Source of the DNA: Pseudomonas sp. RSB 5.4
GTDB taxonomy: Bacteria; Pseudomonadota; Gammaproteobacteria; Pseudomonadales; Pseudomonadaceae
Assembly (NCBI RefSeq): GCF_037126175.1
Contig: NZ_CP146986.1
Location: 124,001-188,000, forward strand
Reading direction: 5' to 3'
DNA: 64,000 nt
Every line of letters starts with the position of its first letter. Positions within the stretch are counted from its first letter, which is position 1. Positions 35,351 through 44,976 of this stretch are shown one piece after another. The notes under the pieces are model-generated. The model ran no database searches. It worked only from the letters and a program-made list of their open reading frames with translations, and was not told the DNA's origin. The position numbers and the translations under genes are program-made.

Positions 35351-38300
35351 ATGAACGTCTCGCGCCCCTTCATCGAACGCCCGGTCGCTACCACGCTGTT
35401 GATGGTGGCGGTGCTGTTGCTGGGCATGCTCGGTTATCACTTGCTGTCGGTGTCGGCGTTGCCCGAAGTGGATTACCCGACTATCCAGGTCTTCACTCAA
35501 TACCCCGGCGCGAGTCCCGAGGTGATCAGTTCGTCGATCACCGCGCCGCTGGAGCGTCAGCTCGGCGAGATGCCGGGCCTCAAATCGATGAACTCCACCA
35601 GCTCCGACGGCGCTTCGGTGGTGACCCTGCAATTCGATCTGTCGTTGTCGCTGGATGTCGCCGAGCAGGAAGTGCAGGCCGCGATCAACGCCGCCGGCAC
35701 GTTCCTGCCGGCCAACCTGCCGTACCCGCCGGTGTACAGCAAGGTCAATCCGGCCGACGCGCCGGTGCTGACCCTGTCGCTGACCTCCGACGTGCTGCCG
35801 CTGACCAAGGTTGAAGACCTTGCCGACACGCGGCTGGCGCAGAAAATTTCGCAGATCACCGGCGTCGGCCTGGTCACCATCAGCGGCGGTCAGCGCCCGG
35901 CGGTGCGGGTCGAGGCCAACACCTCGGCGCTGAACAATCTCGGTCTGTCCCTCGACGACCTGCGCACCTCGCTGGGCACGGCCAACGTCAATCAGGCCAA
36001 GGGCAATATCGACGGCAAATATCAGGCGTATTCGATCGGCACCAACGACCAGTTGCAGTCGGCCGAGGAGTACCGCGACCTGGTGATCGCCTACAAGAAC
36101 GGCGCGCCGATCCGTCTGTCGCAGATCGCCAGTTCGACCCAGGGCCCGGAGAATCCACGCCAGGCCGCGTGGACCAATAGCACGCCGTCGATTGTCCTGA
36201 ATATCCAGCGTCAGCCCGGCGCCAACGTGATCGACGTGGTTGACCGTGTGCAGCAACTGTTGCCCAAGTTGCGCGCCAGTCTGCCGGCGACGCTCAAGGT
36301 CAACGTGCTCACCGATCGCACGCAAACCATTCGTGCCTCGGTCACCGACGTGCAGTACGAACTCGGTGTGGCGGTGTTGCTGGTGGTGATCGTGATTTTC
36401 CTGTTCCTGCGCAATCTCCCGGCGACGATCATTCCGGCGGTAACCGTGCCGCTGACCCTGGTCGGTACGCTTGCAGTGGCCTATGGGCTGGGCTTTTCGC
36501 TGAATAACCTGACGCTGATGGCGCTGACCATCGCCATCGGTTTTGTGGTCGATGACGCCATCGTCATGATCGAAAACATCACCCGTTACATCGAGGCCGG
36601 CGACTCGCCGATGGAGGCTGCGCTCAAGGGCTCGGAGCAGATCGGCTTCACGATCATTTCGCTGTCGGTGGCGCTGATCGCGGTGATGATTCCGCTGCTG
36701 TTCATGGGCGACGTGGTCGGGCGATTGTTCCGTGAATTTGCCATGACCGTGGCGGTGACCATCGTCATCTCGGCGCTGATCACCCTGACCCTGACGCCAA
36801 TGATGTGCTCACGCATGCTCAAGCACAGGCACGAGGAGCGCCGGGTCGATTTCTTCGACCGGATCAACGGCTATTACGTCAAAGGCCTGGACTGGGTGTT
36901 GCTGCACCGCGGGCTGACGCTGATTTCCATTGTGTTCACTGGAGCACTGACCCTGCTGATCATCGTGGTGATGCCCAAGGGCTTTTTCCCCGAGCAGGAC
37001 ACCGGGCTGATCCAGGGTATTTCCCAGGCCTCGCCGACGATTTCCTTCCAGCAGATGCAGATCGAACAGCAACGGCTGGCCGCACGGATTCTGAAAGATC
37101 CCGCGGTGGCCAGCCTGTCGTCGTTCGTCGGTATCGACCAGACCAACCCGACGATCAATCAGGGCAACCTGCTGATCAACCTCAAGCCCCACGGCGACCG
37201 CGACAGCAGCGCGGCAGTGATTCGCCGGCTCTCGGACGCCAACGCCGACGACGCCGGGATTCGCCTGTACCTGCACAGCGTGCAGGATCTGACGCTGGAC
37301 GCCACGGTCTCGACCACCAGCTACCGCCTCGGCCTGCAAGCCACCGACCCGGATGAGCTGGAGCAGTGGACCAACACATTGCTGGCGGCGATCAAGCAGG
37401 ACCCGATGTTCACCGATGTGCAGAGCCAGGCGATGCAGTTCGGCAATCAGATCCAGCTCAACTTCGACCGCGCCACCGCTTCACGTCTGGGTATCACCCC
37501 GCAGGCCATCGACGATGTGCTGTACGACGCCTTCGGCCAGCGTCAGGTATCGACCATCTACACCCAGCTCAACCAGTATCACGTGGTGATTGCCACTGAT
37601 CATCCGCCGCACAATCTGGCCGATTTGCTGACCGGGCTCTACGTCGATATTCCCGGCGGCGGGGTGGCGCCGCTGTCCAGCATGGCGACCATGCAGGTGA
37701 TTCGCGCGCCGGTGACCATCAACCGCCTCGGGCAATTTCCCTATGCCGACGTGTCGTTCAACCTCGCCCCCGGCCAGACCCTTGGTGCTGCGGTGACCCG
37801 GCTCAACGAGATCGAAGCCAAGGCCGGCCTGCCGCTGTCGGTGCAGGCCAATCTGGAGGGGGCGGCGGCGACGTTCGAGGCGTCACTGTCGAATCAGGTG
37901 TTTCTGGTGCTGGCGGCGATCATCGTCGTGTACCTGATGCTGGGCATTCTCTACGAGAGCTTCGTGCACCCGGTGACGATTCTTTCGACCTTGCTCTCGG
38001 CAGCGCTGGGCGCGCTGCTGGCGTTGCTGATCACCGGCACGCAGTTCGATATCATCGGCCTGATCGGCATCGTGCTGTTGATCGGGATCGTGATGAAGAA
38101 CGGCATCATGATGGTCGACTTCGCGCTGGAGCTTGAGCGCGAGGGCGGACTCGATGCCGTGGCGGCGATTCGTCAGGCGGCCGAGCTGCGTTTTCGGCCG
38201 ATCCTGATGACCAGCATGGCCTCGCTGTTTGGCGCGGTGCCGCTGGCGCTGGGCACCGGGATCGGTTCGGAGCTGCGTCATCCGCTGGGCATCGCGATCA

Positions 38301-38434
38301 TCGGCGGGCTGCTGCTCAGTCAGTTGTTGACGCTGTTTTCGACCCCGGTGATTTTCCTCGCCATGCACAGTCTGGAGCAGCGTTTCACTCGGCGCCGGCC
38401 AGCGCTGGTCGAGGCCTATCGCGATGAACCTTAG
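35351..38434 (+). CDS. mdtB: RND multidrug pump subunit (MdtB/MuxB-like)
   Basis: A 1027-residue RND transporter with 12 helices and two large periplasmic loops. It begins MNVSRPFIERPVATTLLMVAV, as MdtB-type proteins do. The proton-relay aspartates are in GFVVDDAIVMIENI in helix 4. It pairs with the next gene to form the heteromultimeric pump. The end overlaps mdtC by 11 bp. In this family the pump expels antibiotics, bile-like detergents or plant compounds; the substrate range here is not predictable. Confidence 0.95.
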   Translation: MNVSRPFIERPVATTLLMVAVLLLGMLGYHLLSVSALPEVDYPTIQVFTQYPGASPEVISSSITAPLERQLGEMPGLKSMNSTSSDGASVVTLQFDLSLSLDVAEQEVQAAINAAGTFLPANLPYPPVYSKVNPADAPVLTLSLTSDVLPLTKVEDLADTRLAQKISQITGVGLVTISGGQRPAVRVEANTSALNNLGLSLDDLRTSLGTANVNQAKGNIDGKYQAYSIGTNDQLQSAEEYRDLVIAYKNGAPIRLSQIASSTQGPENPRQAAWTNSTPSIVLNIQRQPGANVIDVVDRVQQLLPKLRASLPATLKVNVLTDRTQTIRASVTDVQYELGVAVLLVVIVIFLFLRNLPATIIPAVTVPLTLVGTLAVAYGLGFSLNNLTLMALTIAIGFVVDDAIVMIENITRYIEAGDSPMEAALKGSEQIGFTIISLSVALIAVMIPLLFMGDVVGRLFREFAMTVAVTIVISALITLTLTPMMCSRMLKHRHEERRVDFFDRINGYYVKGLDWVLLHRGLTLISIVFTGALTLLIIVVMPKGFFPEQDTGLIQGISQASPTISFQQMQIEQQRLAARILKDPAVASLSSFVGIDQTNPTINQGNLLINLKPHGDRDSSAAVIRRLSDANADDAGIRLYLHSVQDLTLDATVSTTSYRLGLQATDPDELEQWTNTLLAAIKQDPMFTDVQSQAMQFGNQIQLNFDRATASRLGITPQAIDDVLYDAFGQRQVSTIYTQLNQYHVVIATDHPPHNLADLLTGLYVDIPGGGVAPLSSMATMQVIRAPVTINRLGQFPYADVSFNLAPGQTLGAAVTRLNEIEAKAGLPLSVQANLEGAAATFEASLSNQVFLVLAAIIVVYLMLGILYESFVHPVTILSTLLSAALGALLALLITGTQFDIIGLIGIVLLIGIVMKNGIMMVDFALELEREGGLDAVAAIRQAAELRFRPILMTSMASLFGAVPLALGTGIGSELRHPLGIAIIGGLLLSQLLTLFSTPVIFLAMHSLEQRFTRRRPALVEAYRDEP

Positions 38435-41400
38435 CGCGCCGTTCATCCAGCGCCCGATCGCCACCACGTTGCTGGCGGTGGGGCTGGCGCTGTTCGGCGT
38501 GTTGGCGTTCAACCTGCTGCCAGTGGCGCCGCTGCCGGAAGTGGATTTCCCCACCATCAGCGTGCGCGCTTCGTTGCCCGGCGCTGATCCGAGCACTGTC
38601 GCATCGTCGGTGGCGACGCCGCTGGAGCGGCAGTTCGGGCAGATCGCCGGGGTCACTGAAATGACCTCGTCGAGTTCGCTGGGGGCGACGCGCATCACCC
38701 TGCAGTTCGACCTCAACCGCGACATCGACGGCGCCGCCCGGGACGTGCAGGCGGCGATCAACGCGGCGCGCAGCAATCTGCCGAGCGACCTGTCCGGCAA
38801 CCCGACCTACCGCAAGGTCAACCCGGCCGACTCGCCGATCCTGATCCTCAGCCTGACCTCCGACACCGCGACACGCGGACAGATGTATGACGTGGCCTCG
38901 ACCCTGCTTGAGCAACGCCTGTTGCAGACCACCGGGGTCGGCGACGTGACGGTGGGCGGCGCGGCGCTGCCGGCGGTACGCATCGAGCTCAACCCGGATC
39001 GGCTCAACCGCTATGGCGTCAGCCTCGAACAGGTGCGCCAGGTGATTCAGGCGTCCAACGTCAATCTGCCCAAGGGCACGGTGGCGCTCGGCGCTCAATC
39101 CTATGGCCTCAAGGCCAACGACATGCTCTATCAGGGCGCCGATTACGGGCCGTTGGTGGTGAAGAAAAACAATGGCGATCTGGTGCGCATTTCCGATCTG
39201 GGCGACGTCACCGAAGACGTCGAAGACCTGCGCAACTTCGGCCTGTCCAACGGCAAACCAGCGGTGCTGCTGGTGGTGTTCAAACAGCCCGGGGCCAACG
39301 TCATCGACACCGTGGATGCGGTGAAGGCCGACCTGCCGTTTCTGCAAAGTTCGATCCCTTCGGCGATCAAGATCAACATCCTGATGGATCGCACCACCAC
39401 CATTCGTGCGTCGTTGCATGACGTGGAAATGACCCTGCTGATTTCCATCGCACTGGTGACGCTGGTGACGTTCGCGTTCTTCCGCGACTGGCGCAGCACG
39501 CTGATCCCGGCCATCGTCGTGCCGTTGTCGCTGCTCGGCACGTTTGGCGCGATGTACTTTCTCGGCTATAGCCTGAACAACCTGTCGTTGATGGCACTGA
39601 CCATTTCCACCGGGTTTGTGGTGGACGATGCGATCGTGGTGGTCGAGAACATCATGCGCCATCTGGAGAAGGGCGAAAGCCGTGTGCAGGCGGCGCTGGC
39701 CGGGGCACGCGAGGTCGGCTTCACGGTGATGACCATCAGTGTGTCGCTGGTGGCGGTGTTCATTCCGTTGCTGCTGATGGGCGGCATAGTCGGGCGACTG
39801 TTTCGCGAGTTTTCGATTTCGCTGTCGGTGGCCATCGTGATTTCGATGCTGGTATCGCTGACCGTGACGCCGATGCTCGCCAGCGTGCTGCTGCGCACCA
39901 ATGAGCAGGCTGGGGACGGCGAAGATCACCCGGATTCGCGCTTTCACCGCTTCTATGACCGCACCCTGGGCTGGGTGGTGGAGCATTCGTTCCTGATGGG
40001 TTTGCTGACGTTGCTGGTGATCGTGCTGGCGTGCGTCCTGTACGTGATGGTGCCCAAGGGCTTTTTCCCGCAGGAAGACACCGGGCGCATGTCCGGCAGC
40101 ATCATCGCGGCGCAGAGCATTTCCTTCGGGGCGATCCAGTCGAACTTCAGCGAGATCAACCAGAAGGTGCTGAGCAATCCGAACGTGGCCACCGTCGGTG
40201 GTTTTGTCGGCGGTGGCGGCGGGATCGGCGGTGCGGTCAACAGTGCGCAGTTGTTCATCACCCTCAAATCACTGGCCGATCGCAAGGACAGCGCCGATCA
40301 GGTCATCGGGCAGATTCGCCGCACCCTGGGCGACATGCCCGGCACGCGCCTGTACCTGCAATCAGCGCAGGACATCACCGTTGGCGGGCGGCAGAGCGGG
40401 GCGCAATATCAGTACACGATGACCGCCGATGACCAGAGCACCCTCGATGAATGGGTGCCCAAAGTCGTGGCGGCGCTGCACACCTTGCCGCAACTGACCG
40501 ACATCAACACCGATCAGCAGGACAACAGCCTGATGGCCAGCGTGACCGTCAATCGTGATGCGGCGGCGCGACTGGGCGTGAGCATGTCGGCCATCGACCA
40601 GACGCTGTACGACGCGTTCGGCCAGCGTCAGGTCTCGACCATCTACCGCTCCGCCAACCAGTACCACGTAGTGATGGAAGTTGCGCCGCCGTACTGGGCT
40701 GACCCGGCCACCCTGAAAAATGTCTACGTGCCGGTGGGCACGGCGGCCGTCACCACCAGGGGCACTGCGGCGGCGCCGAACCTCAGCGCCACCGCCTCGC
40801 AACCGTTGGTGCCGCTGTCGGCTGTTGCTGATTATTCGGTGGGGCGCACAGCGATTTCGATCAGTCATCAGGGCACCTTTCCAGCGGTGACCGCTTCGTT
40901 CAACCTCGCGCCAGGCGTATCCATCGGTCAGGCGACGGCGTTAGTTGAAAACGCCGTGAAGCAATTGCGCATGCCGGCCAGCGTGGTCGGCCAGTTCGCC
41001 GGCACCGCGCAGGTGTTCCAGTCTTCGGTGGCCAGTGAACCGTTGCTGATCGTCGCGGCGCTGCTGTCGGTGTATGTCGTGCTGGGGATGCTTTACGAGA
41101 GTCTGGTGCATCCGCTGACGATTCTTTCGACCTTGCCCTCGGCCGGGGTCGGTGCGCTGATCGCGTTGCTGCTGACGGGGACTGAACTGTCGATCATCGC
41201 GCTGGTGGGGGTGATTCTGTTGATCGGGATCGTGAAGAAGAACGCGATCATGATGATCGACTTCGCCATCACCGAGCGCCGCGAATTCGGCCTGAGCGCG
41301 AAAGAAGCGATTCGCCGCGCCTGTCTGATCCGTTTCCGGCCGATCATGATGACCACGCTGGCGGCAATTCTTGGCGCGCTGCCGCTGGTGCTCGGCACCG

Positions 41401-41546
41401 GCTATGGCTCGGAGCTGCGCCGACCGTTGGGGATTTCGATCATTGGCGGCTTGCTGTTCAGCCAGTTGCTGACGCTGTACACCACGCCGGTGATCTACCT
41501 TTGGCTGGATCGGGCGTCGCAGCGCCTGAAGCGTAAGGAGCAATAG
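38424..41546 (+). CDS. mdtC: RND multidrug pump subunit (MdtC/MuxC-like)
   Basis: The second RND subunit has 1040 residues. It begins MNLSAPFIQRPIATTLLAVGL and has the helix 4 motif GFVVDDAIVVVENIMR. Its C-terminal half includes the helix 10-11 loop segments KKNAIMMIDFAI and GTGYGSELRRPLGISI. Compared with MdtB it has an extra Ala/Thr-rich insertion in the second periplasmic loop (TAAVTTRGTAAAPNLSAT). The stop is directly followed by the outer-membrane factor ATG. Confidence 0.95.
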   Translation: MNLSAPFIQRPIATTLLAVGLALFGVLAFNLLPVAPLPEVDFPTISVRASLPGADPSTVASSVATPLERQFGQIAGVTEMTSSSSLGATRITLQFDLNRDIDGAARDVQAAINAARSNLPSDLSGNPTYRKVNPADSPILILSLTSDTATRGQMYDVASTLLEQRLLQTTGVGDVTVGGAALPAVRIELNPDRLNRYGVSLEQVRQVIQASNVNLPKGTVALGAQSYGLKANDMLYQGADYGPLVVKKNNGDLVRISDLGDVTEDVEDLRNFGLSNGKPAVLLVVFKQPGANVIDTVDAVKADLPFLQSSIPSAIKINILMDRTTTIRASLHDVEMTLLISIALVTLVTFAFFRDWRSTLIPAIVVPLSLLGTFGAMYFLGYSLNNLSLMALTISTGFVVDDAIVVVENIMRHLEKGESRVQAALAGAREVGFTVMTISVSLVAVFIPLLLMGGIVGRLFREFSISLSVAIVISMLVSLTVTPMLASVLLRTNEQAGDGEDHPDSRFHRFYDRTLGWVVEHSFLMGLLTLLVIVLACVLYVMVPKGFFPQEDTGRMSGSIIAAQSISFGAIQSNFSEINQKVLSNPNVATVGGFVGGGGGIGGAVNSAQLFITLKSLADRKDSADQVIGQIRRTLGDMPGTRLYLQSAQDITVGGRQSGAQYQYTMTADDQSTLDEWVPKVVAALHTLPQLTDINTDQQDNSLMASVTVNRDAAARLGVSMSAIDQTLYDAFGQRQVSTIYRSANQYHVVMEVAPPYWADPATLKNVYVPVGTAAVTTRGTAAAPNLSATASQPLVPLSAVADYSVGRTAISISHQGTFPAVTASFNLAPGVSIGQATALVENAVKQLRMPASVVGQFAGTAQVFQSSVASEPLLIVAALLSVYVVLGMLYESLVHPLTILSTLPSAGVGALIALLLTGTELSIIALVGVILLIGIVKKNAIMMIDFAITERREFGLSAKEAIRRACLIRFRPIMMTTLAAILGALPLVLGTGYGSELRRPLGISIIGGLLFSQLLTLYTTPVIYLWLDRASQRLKRKEQ
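41535..41540 (+). promoter_or_regulatory. Ribosome binding site that fixes the start of the outer-membrane factor
   Basis: AAGGAG lies six bases before ATG 41547, within the end of mdtC. It shows that translation begins upstream of the REP unit at 41567, so the REP sequence is translated. Confidence 0.75.
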
Positions 41547-43082
41547 ATGAAACGTCGCAAATCCCCTGTGGGAGCGGGCTTGCTCGCGAAGGCGTCGGGT
41601 CAGCCAGCATTGATGGTGAAGGTGAAATCGCTTTCGCGAGCAAGCCCGCTCCCACAGGGGCGAGTGCTGGCATTGATCATGGCGCTGTTGTTGAGTGGCT
41701 GCATGGTCGGTCCGGATTATCAGAAGCCGGCCATGGAACTGCCGACCTCCTTCAAGGAAGGCACCCAATGGCAACGCGCCCAGGCCAATCCGCAGGGGGC
41801 GCTGGACAGCCAGTGGTGGCGGATTTATCAGGATCCGATACTCAACGATCTGGTCGAACGCTCGGCCAGGGCCAACCCGTCGATCATTGGTGCCGAAGCG
41901 GCGTATCGACTGGCGCAGGCACAAGTGGCATCGAGCCGCGCCGGGTTGTGGCCGACGGTGGGCGTGGGCTTGTCCGGCGCGCGCGGGGTCGGTGGCGGGG
42001 CCAGCGGCAGCACCACCAGCGGCTTGACCGGCACCAGCAGCAGTGGCGGCACCGTCGAGCAATCCGTCAGCGCGACCTTGAGCGCCAGTTGGGAGCCGGA
42101 TCTGTGGGGCCAGGTGCGGCGCGGCATCGAGTCGAGCCAGGCCTCGCTGCAATCGTCCGATGCCTTGCTGGCCGGGGTGCGGCTGTCGATTGGAGCGAGC
42201 GTAGCGACCAATTATCTGGGGCTGCGGCAACTGGATATCGACATCGATCTGTTGCAGCAACAGCAGACCATCAACCAGCAACTGCTGACGATGATCCAGG
42301 CGCAAACCGTGCAGGGTACGGCGACCAACGATCAATTGCTGGTGGCGCAGGATCAATTGAGCACGGTGATTGCCGCGTTGCAAACCGCGCAGCGTTCACG
42401 CGAGCAGGCCGAGCATGCATTGGCGGTGCTGGTGGGCGTGGCGCCGGCGCAGTTCAATCTGCCCAAGGCGGCCGACTATCAGTTCACTACGCCGATGCCG
42501 CCGCCGGTGCTGCCCTCGAATCTGCTGCTGCGGCGTCCCGATGTGGTCTCGGCCGAGCGCCTGGCAGCAGCGGCCAACGCGCGAATCGGCGTCGCCGAAG
42601 CGGCGTTTTTCCCGACCCTGAGCCTGACCGCCGAAGGCGGTTTTCGCGGCACGGCGCTGGGCGGTCTGTTCTCGGTGCCGAACCGCATCTGGACCCTCGG
42701 CCCGGCGCTGGCCGAAACGATTTTCGACGGCGGCGCCCGCGAAGCCGCCAAGCAGGAAGCCGAAGCCACCTACGATCAGGACGTGGCGAATTATCGCGGC
42801 ACGGTGCTCGGTGCGTTGCAGAACGTCGAGGACAACCTGTCGGCGATCAATCACCTGCACACCCAGGCGCAGGCCTACGAGCAGATGTTCCAGCGCAATC
42901 AGCAATTGTTCGGCAGCCAGCAGGCGCAACAGCGCGCGGGCACGGTCAGCCAGCAAGCGGTATTGACTCAGCAATTGGTGCTGTTGCAGGCCGAGCAGAA
43001 CCTGCGCGACACGCAAGGTTTGCTCAGTCAGGGCAGTGTCGCGCTATTCCAGAGCCTGGGGGGTGGCTGGCAGGTGCCATAG
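41547..43082 (+). CDS. RND outer-membrane factor (OprM/OpmB-like) with a REP unit inside its signal peptide
   Basis: The 511-residue protein is an NodT-type outer-membrane channel: lipobox LLLSGC followed by MVGPDYQKPAMELP, then WWRIYQDPILNDLVE, and two repeats of the TolC helical-hairpin fold. The lipobox cysteine is at residue 52 instead of near 20, because codons 7-37 are encoded by a 90-bp REP pair (41567-41656) that stays in frame. Removing the unit would restore a normal lipoprotein signal of KRRK plus a hydrophobic core. GTG 41664 or ATG 41613 could act as alternative starts. The mature protein appears intact. Confidence 0.92.
   Translation: MKRRKSPVGAGLLAKASGQPALMVKVKSLSRASPLPQGRVLALIMALLLSGCMVGPDYQKPAMELPTSFKEGTQWQRAQANPQGALDSQWWRIYQDPILNDLVERSARANPSIIGAEAAYRLAQAQVASSRAGLWPTVGVGLSGARGVGGGASGSTTSGLTGTSSSGGTVEQSVSATLSASWEPDLWGQVRRGIESSQASLQSSDALLAGVRLSIGASVATNYLGLRQLDIDIDLLQQQQTINQQLLTMIQAQTVQGTATNDQLLVAQDQLSTVIAALQTAQRSREQAEHALAVLVGVAPAQFNLPKAADYQFTTPMPPPVLPSNLLLRRPDVVSAERLAAAANARIGVAEAAFFPTLSLTAEGGFRGTALGGLFSVPNRIWTLGPALAETIFDGGAREAAKQEAEATYDQDVANYRGTVLGALQNVEDNLSAINHLHTQAQAYEQMFQRNQQLFGSQQAQQRAGTVSQQAVLTQQLVLLQAEQNLRDTQGLLSQGSVALFQSLGGGWQVP
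41567..41656. repeat. REP pair (outward unit, 90 bp) inside a coding region
   Basis: Outward REP pair of the GCGGGC subtype, exactly 90 bp, lying entirely within the 5' part of the outer-membrane factor gene. Its reading through in the gene frame contains no stop codon (peptide runs from VGAGLLAKA to ASPLPQG). Confidence 0.93.
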
Positions 43083-43148
43083 CGTCTCGCTCCAGTGAGT
43101 GCGGCGCGGTATGCTGCGCGGCATTATTCACATAAGGAAACAAGATTC

Positions 43149-44063
43149 ATGGCAGGAAGCAGTTTGCTGGTGCTGATCGACGACATTGCCACCGTTCTGG
43201 ACGATGTGGCGTTGATGAGCAAAATGGCCGCCAAGAAGACCGCCGGGGTGCTCGGTGACGACTTGGCGCTCAATGCCCAGCAAGTCTCCGGCGTGCGCGC
43301 CGAGCGGGAAATTCCCGTGGTCTGGGCGGTGGCCAAGGGCTCGTTTCTCAACAAGCTGATTCTGGTGCCTTCGGCGTTGGCGATCAGTGCGTTTGTGCCG
43401 TGGCTGGTGACGCCGCTGTTAATGGTCGGCGGCGCCTATCTGTGCTTCGAAGGCTTCGAGAAACTCGCGCACAAGTTCCTGCACAGCAAGGCCGAAGATG
43501 ACGCCGGACATGCGCAATTGACCGAGGCCGTGGCCGAGCCGAGCACCGATCTGGTGGCTTACGAGAAGGACAAGATCAAAGGCGCGATCCGCACCGATTT
43601 CATCCTTTCGGCGGAAATCATCGCCATCACGCTCGGCACCGTGGCCGACGCTTCGCTGACCCAGCAAGTGATCGTGATGTCCGGCATCGCCATCGTCATG
43701 ACTGTCGGTGTTTATGGTCTGGTGGCCGGCATCGTCAAACTCGACGACCTCGGCCTGTGGCTGACGCAGAAACCCGGTGCCGCAGCGAAAAGCATCGGCA
43801 ACGCGATCCTGCGCGCCGCGCCGTACATGATGAAAGGCCTGTCGGTGATCGGCACGGCGGCGATGTTCCTGGTCGGCGGCGGCATCCTCACCCACGGCAT
43901 TCCTGCGGTGCATCACTGGATTGAAAGTGTGGGGGCGGCGTCCGGTAGTGTCGGGTTTGCAGTCCCGGTGCTGCTCAATGGCGTGGCCGGGATTATTGCC
44001 GGGGGCGTGGTGTTGCTCGCGGTGAGCCTGATCGGCAAATTGTGGAAAGCTGTGCGGGCGTAA
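43149..44063 (+). CDS. DUF808 (YedI-family) inner-membrane protein
   Basis: The 304-residue product has the DUF808 signature [27 protein letters not shown] and [26 protein letters not shown] (in part), followed by several membrane helices. The function of the family is unknown. The ATG at 43149 is the conserved start. It lies 66 bp after the RND operon on the same strand and is probably a separate unit. Confidence 0.9.
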   Translation: MAGSSLLVLIDDIATVLDDVALMSKMAAKKTAGVLGDDLALNAQQVSGVRAEREIPVVWAVAKGSFLNKLILVPSALAISAFVPWLVTPLLMVGGAYLCFEGFEKLAHKFLHSKAEDDAGHAQLTEAVAEPSTDLVAYEKDKIKGAIRTDFILSAEIIAITLGTVADASLTQQVIVMSGIAIVMTVGVYGLVAGIVKLDDLGLWLTQKPGAAAKSIGNAILRAAPYMMKGLSVIGTAAMFLVGGGILTHGIPAVHHWIESVGAASGSVGFAVPVLLNGVAGIIAGGVVLLAVSLIGKLWKAVRA

Positions 44064-44079
44064 GGACGCCCGCAGGTGT

Positions 44080-44904
44080 TCATGCCGGGCGATCAGCGCT
44101 CTTCAGCAGATGCTTCGACAGGTAGTGCGCGACGGCTTCATCGGTGTACCGGCCGATGATCTCCGCTTCGGGCAGTGCCTGTCTCAACTCGGCATGTGCG
44201 TTGCCCATCAGCACGCCTTTGCCGACCCCGGCCAACATGTCGGCGTCGTTCATGGCGTCACCAAACGCGATGCAGGCCTGAATGGGCACGTTGAGGAATT
44301 CGGCCAGTTGCTTCAGGGCATTGCCCTTGGAGACGTCTCTGGCCATGACCTCCAGGCACCATGGAAAGGTGAATACCGTGCCGATCTGATCGCCCAGCCG
44401 TTGTTCCAGCCGCGCCTGCAGCCTGAGCAGAGCGTCATGATCCTTGCTGCGCTGAAAGAAAAACACTTTCTGCACAGCCTGCAGCGGCAGATTCTCGCTC
44501 GCGCAGAGTGTTGGCTGGAAGTCCGGGTTCTGGCTGAAGTCCTTCAGGTTTTCGTCTTCTCGACTCATCAGCCAGCCGGATTGGCAGTAAAGGTTGATGG
44601 TCAGGTCGGTGTCGGCGCGGGTTTCCTCGAGCAATGTCTGAACAACGGCGGTCGATAATTCCGCGCTCAGTGAAAGCCCGCCGCAGGCGCTGGAAATGCG
44701 CGCGCCATTGGCGGTGATCAGGTGAACCGGCGGTGACTGACTGTCGAGCAATGACTCGACGTCCGTCTGATGCCGACCCGTCGCCAGCACGATGTGATGA
44801 CCTGCGCGGTTCAGGCTGTGAATCACGCTTTTGGTAAAGGCACCGAAAGTATCGCCTGGCAGCAGCAGCGTGCCATCCAGGTCAGAAGCAATAAGCAAGT
44901 ACAT
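44080..44904 (-). CDS. HAD-family phosphatase (Cof type)
   Basis: A 274-residue Cof/YidA-type hydrolase: motif I ASDLDGTLLL near residue 8, motif II VLATGR, motif III lysine in RDVSKGNALKQL, and motif IV FGDAMNDADML. These enzymes dephosphorylate small phosphorylated metabolites. The first of two adjacent ATGs (44907) is too close to the GAGGAG ribosome site, so 44904 is preferred. It lies 72 bp downstream of the formyltransferase on the same strand and may be the last gene of that operon, supplying a dephosphorylation step. Confidence 0.9.
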   Translation of the reverse strand: MYLLIASDLDGTLLLPGDTFGAFTKSVIHSLNRAGHHIVLATGRHQTDVESLLDSQSPPVHLITANGARISSACGGLSLSAELSTAVVQTLLEETRADTDLTINLYCQSGWLMSREDENLKDFSQNPDFQPTLCASENLPLQAVQKVFFFQRSKDHDALLRLQARLEQRLGDQIGTVFTFPWCLEVMARDVSKGNALKQLAEFLNVPIQACIAFGDAMNDADMLAGVGKGVLMGNAHAELRQALPEAEIIGRYTDEAVAHYLSKHLLKSADRPA

Positions 44905-44976
44905 CATGACTCCTCGGAAGGGATCGCCTGCCCACCCGATTGCCGCCTGTGCGGACAATCGAGTGGCGTCGCAAGG

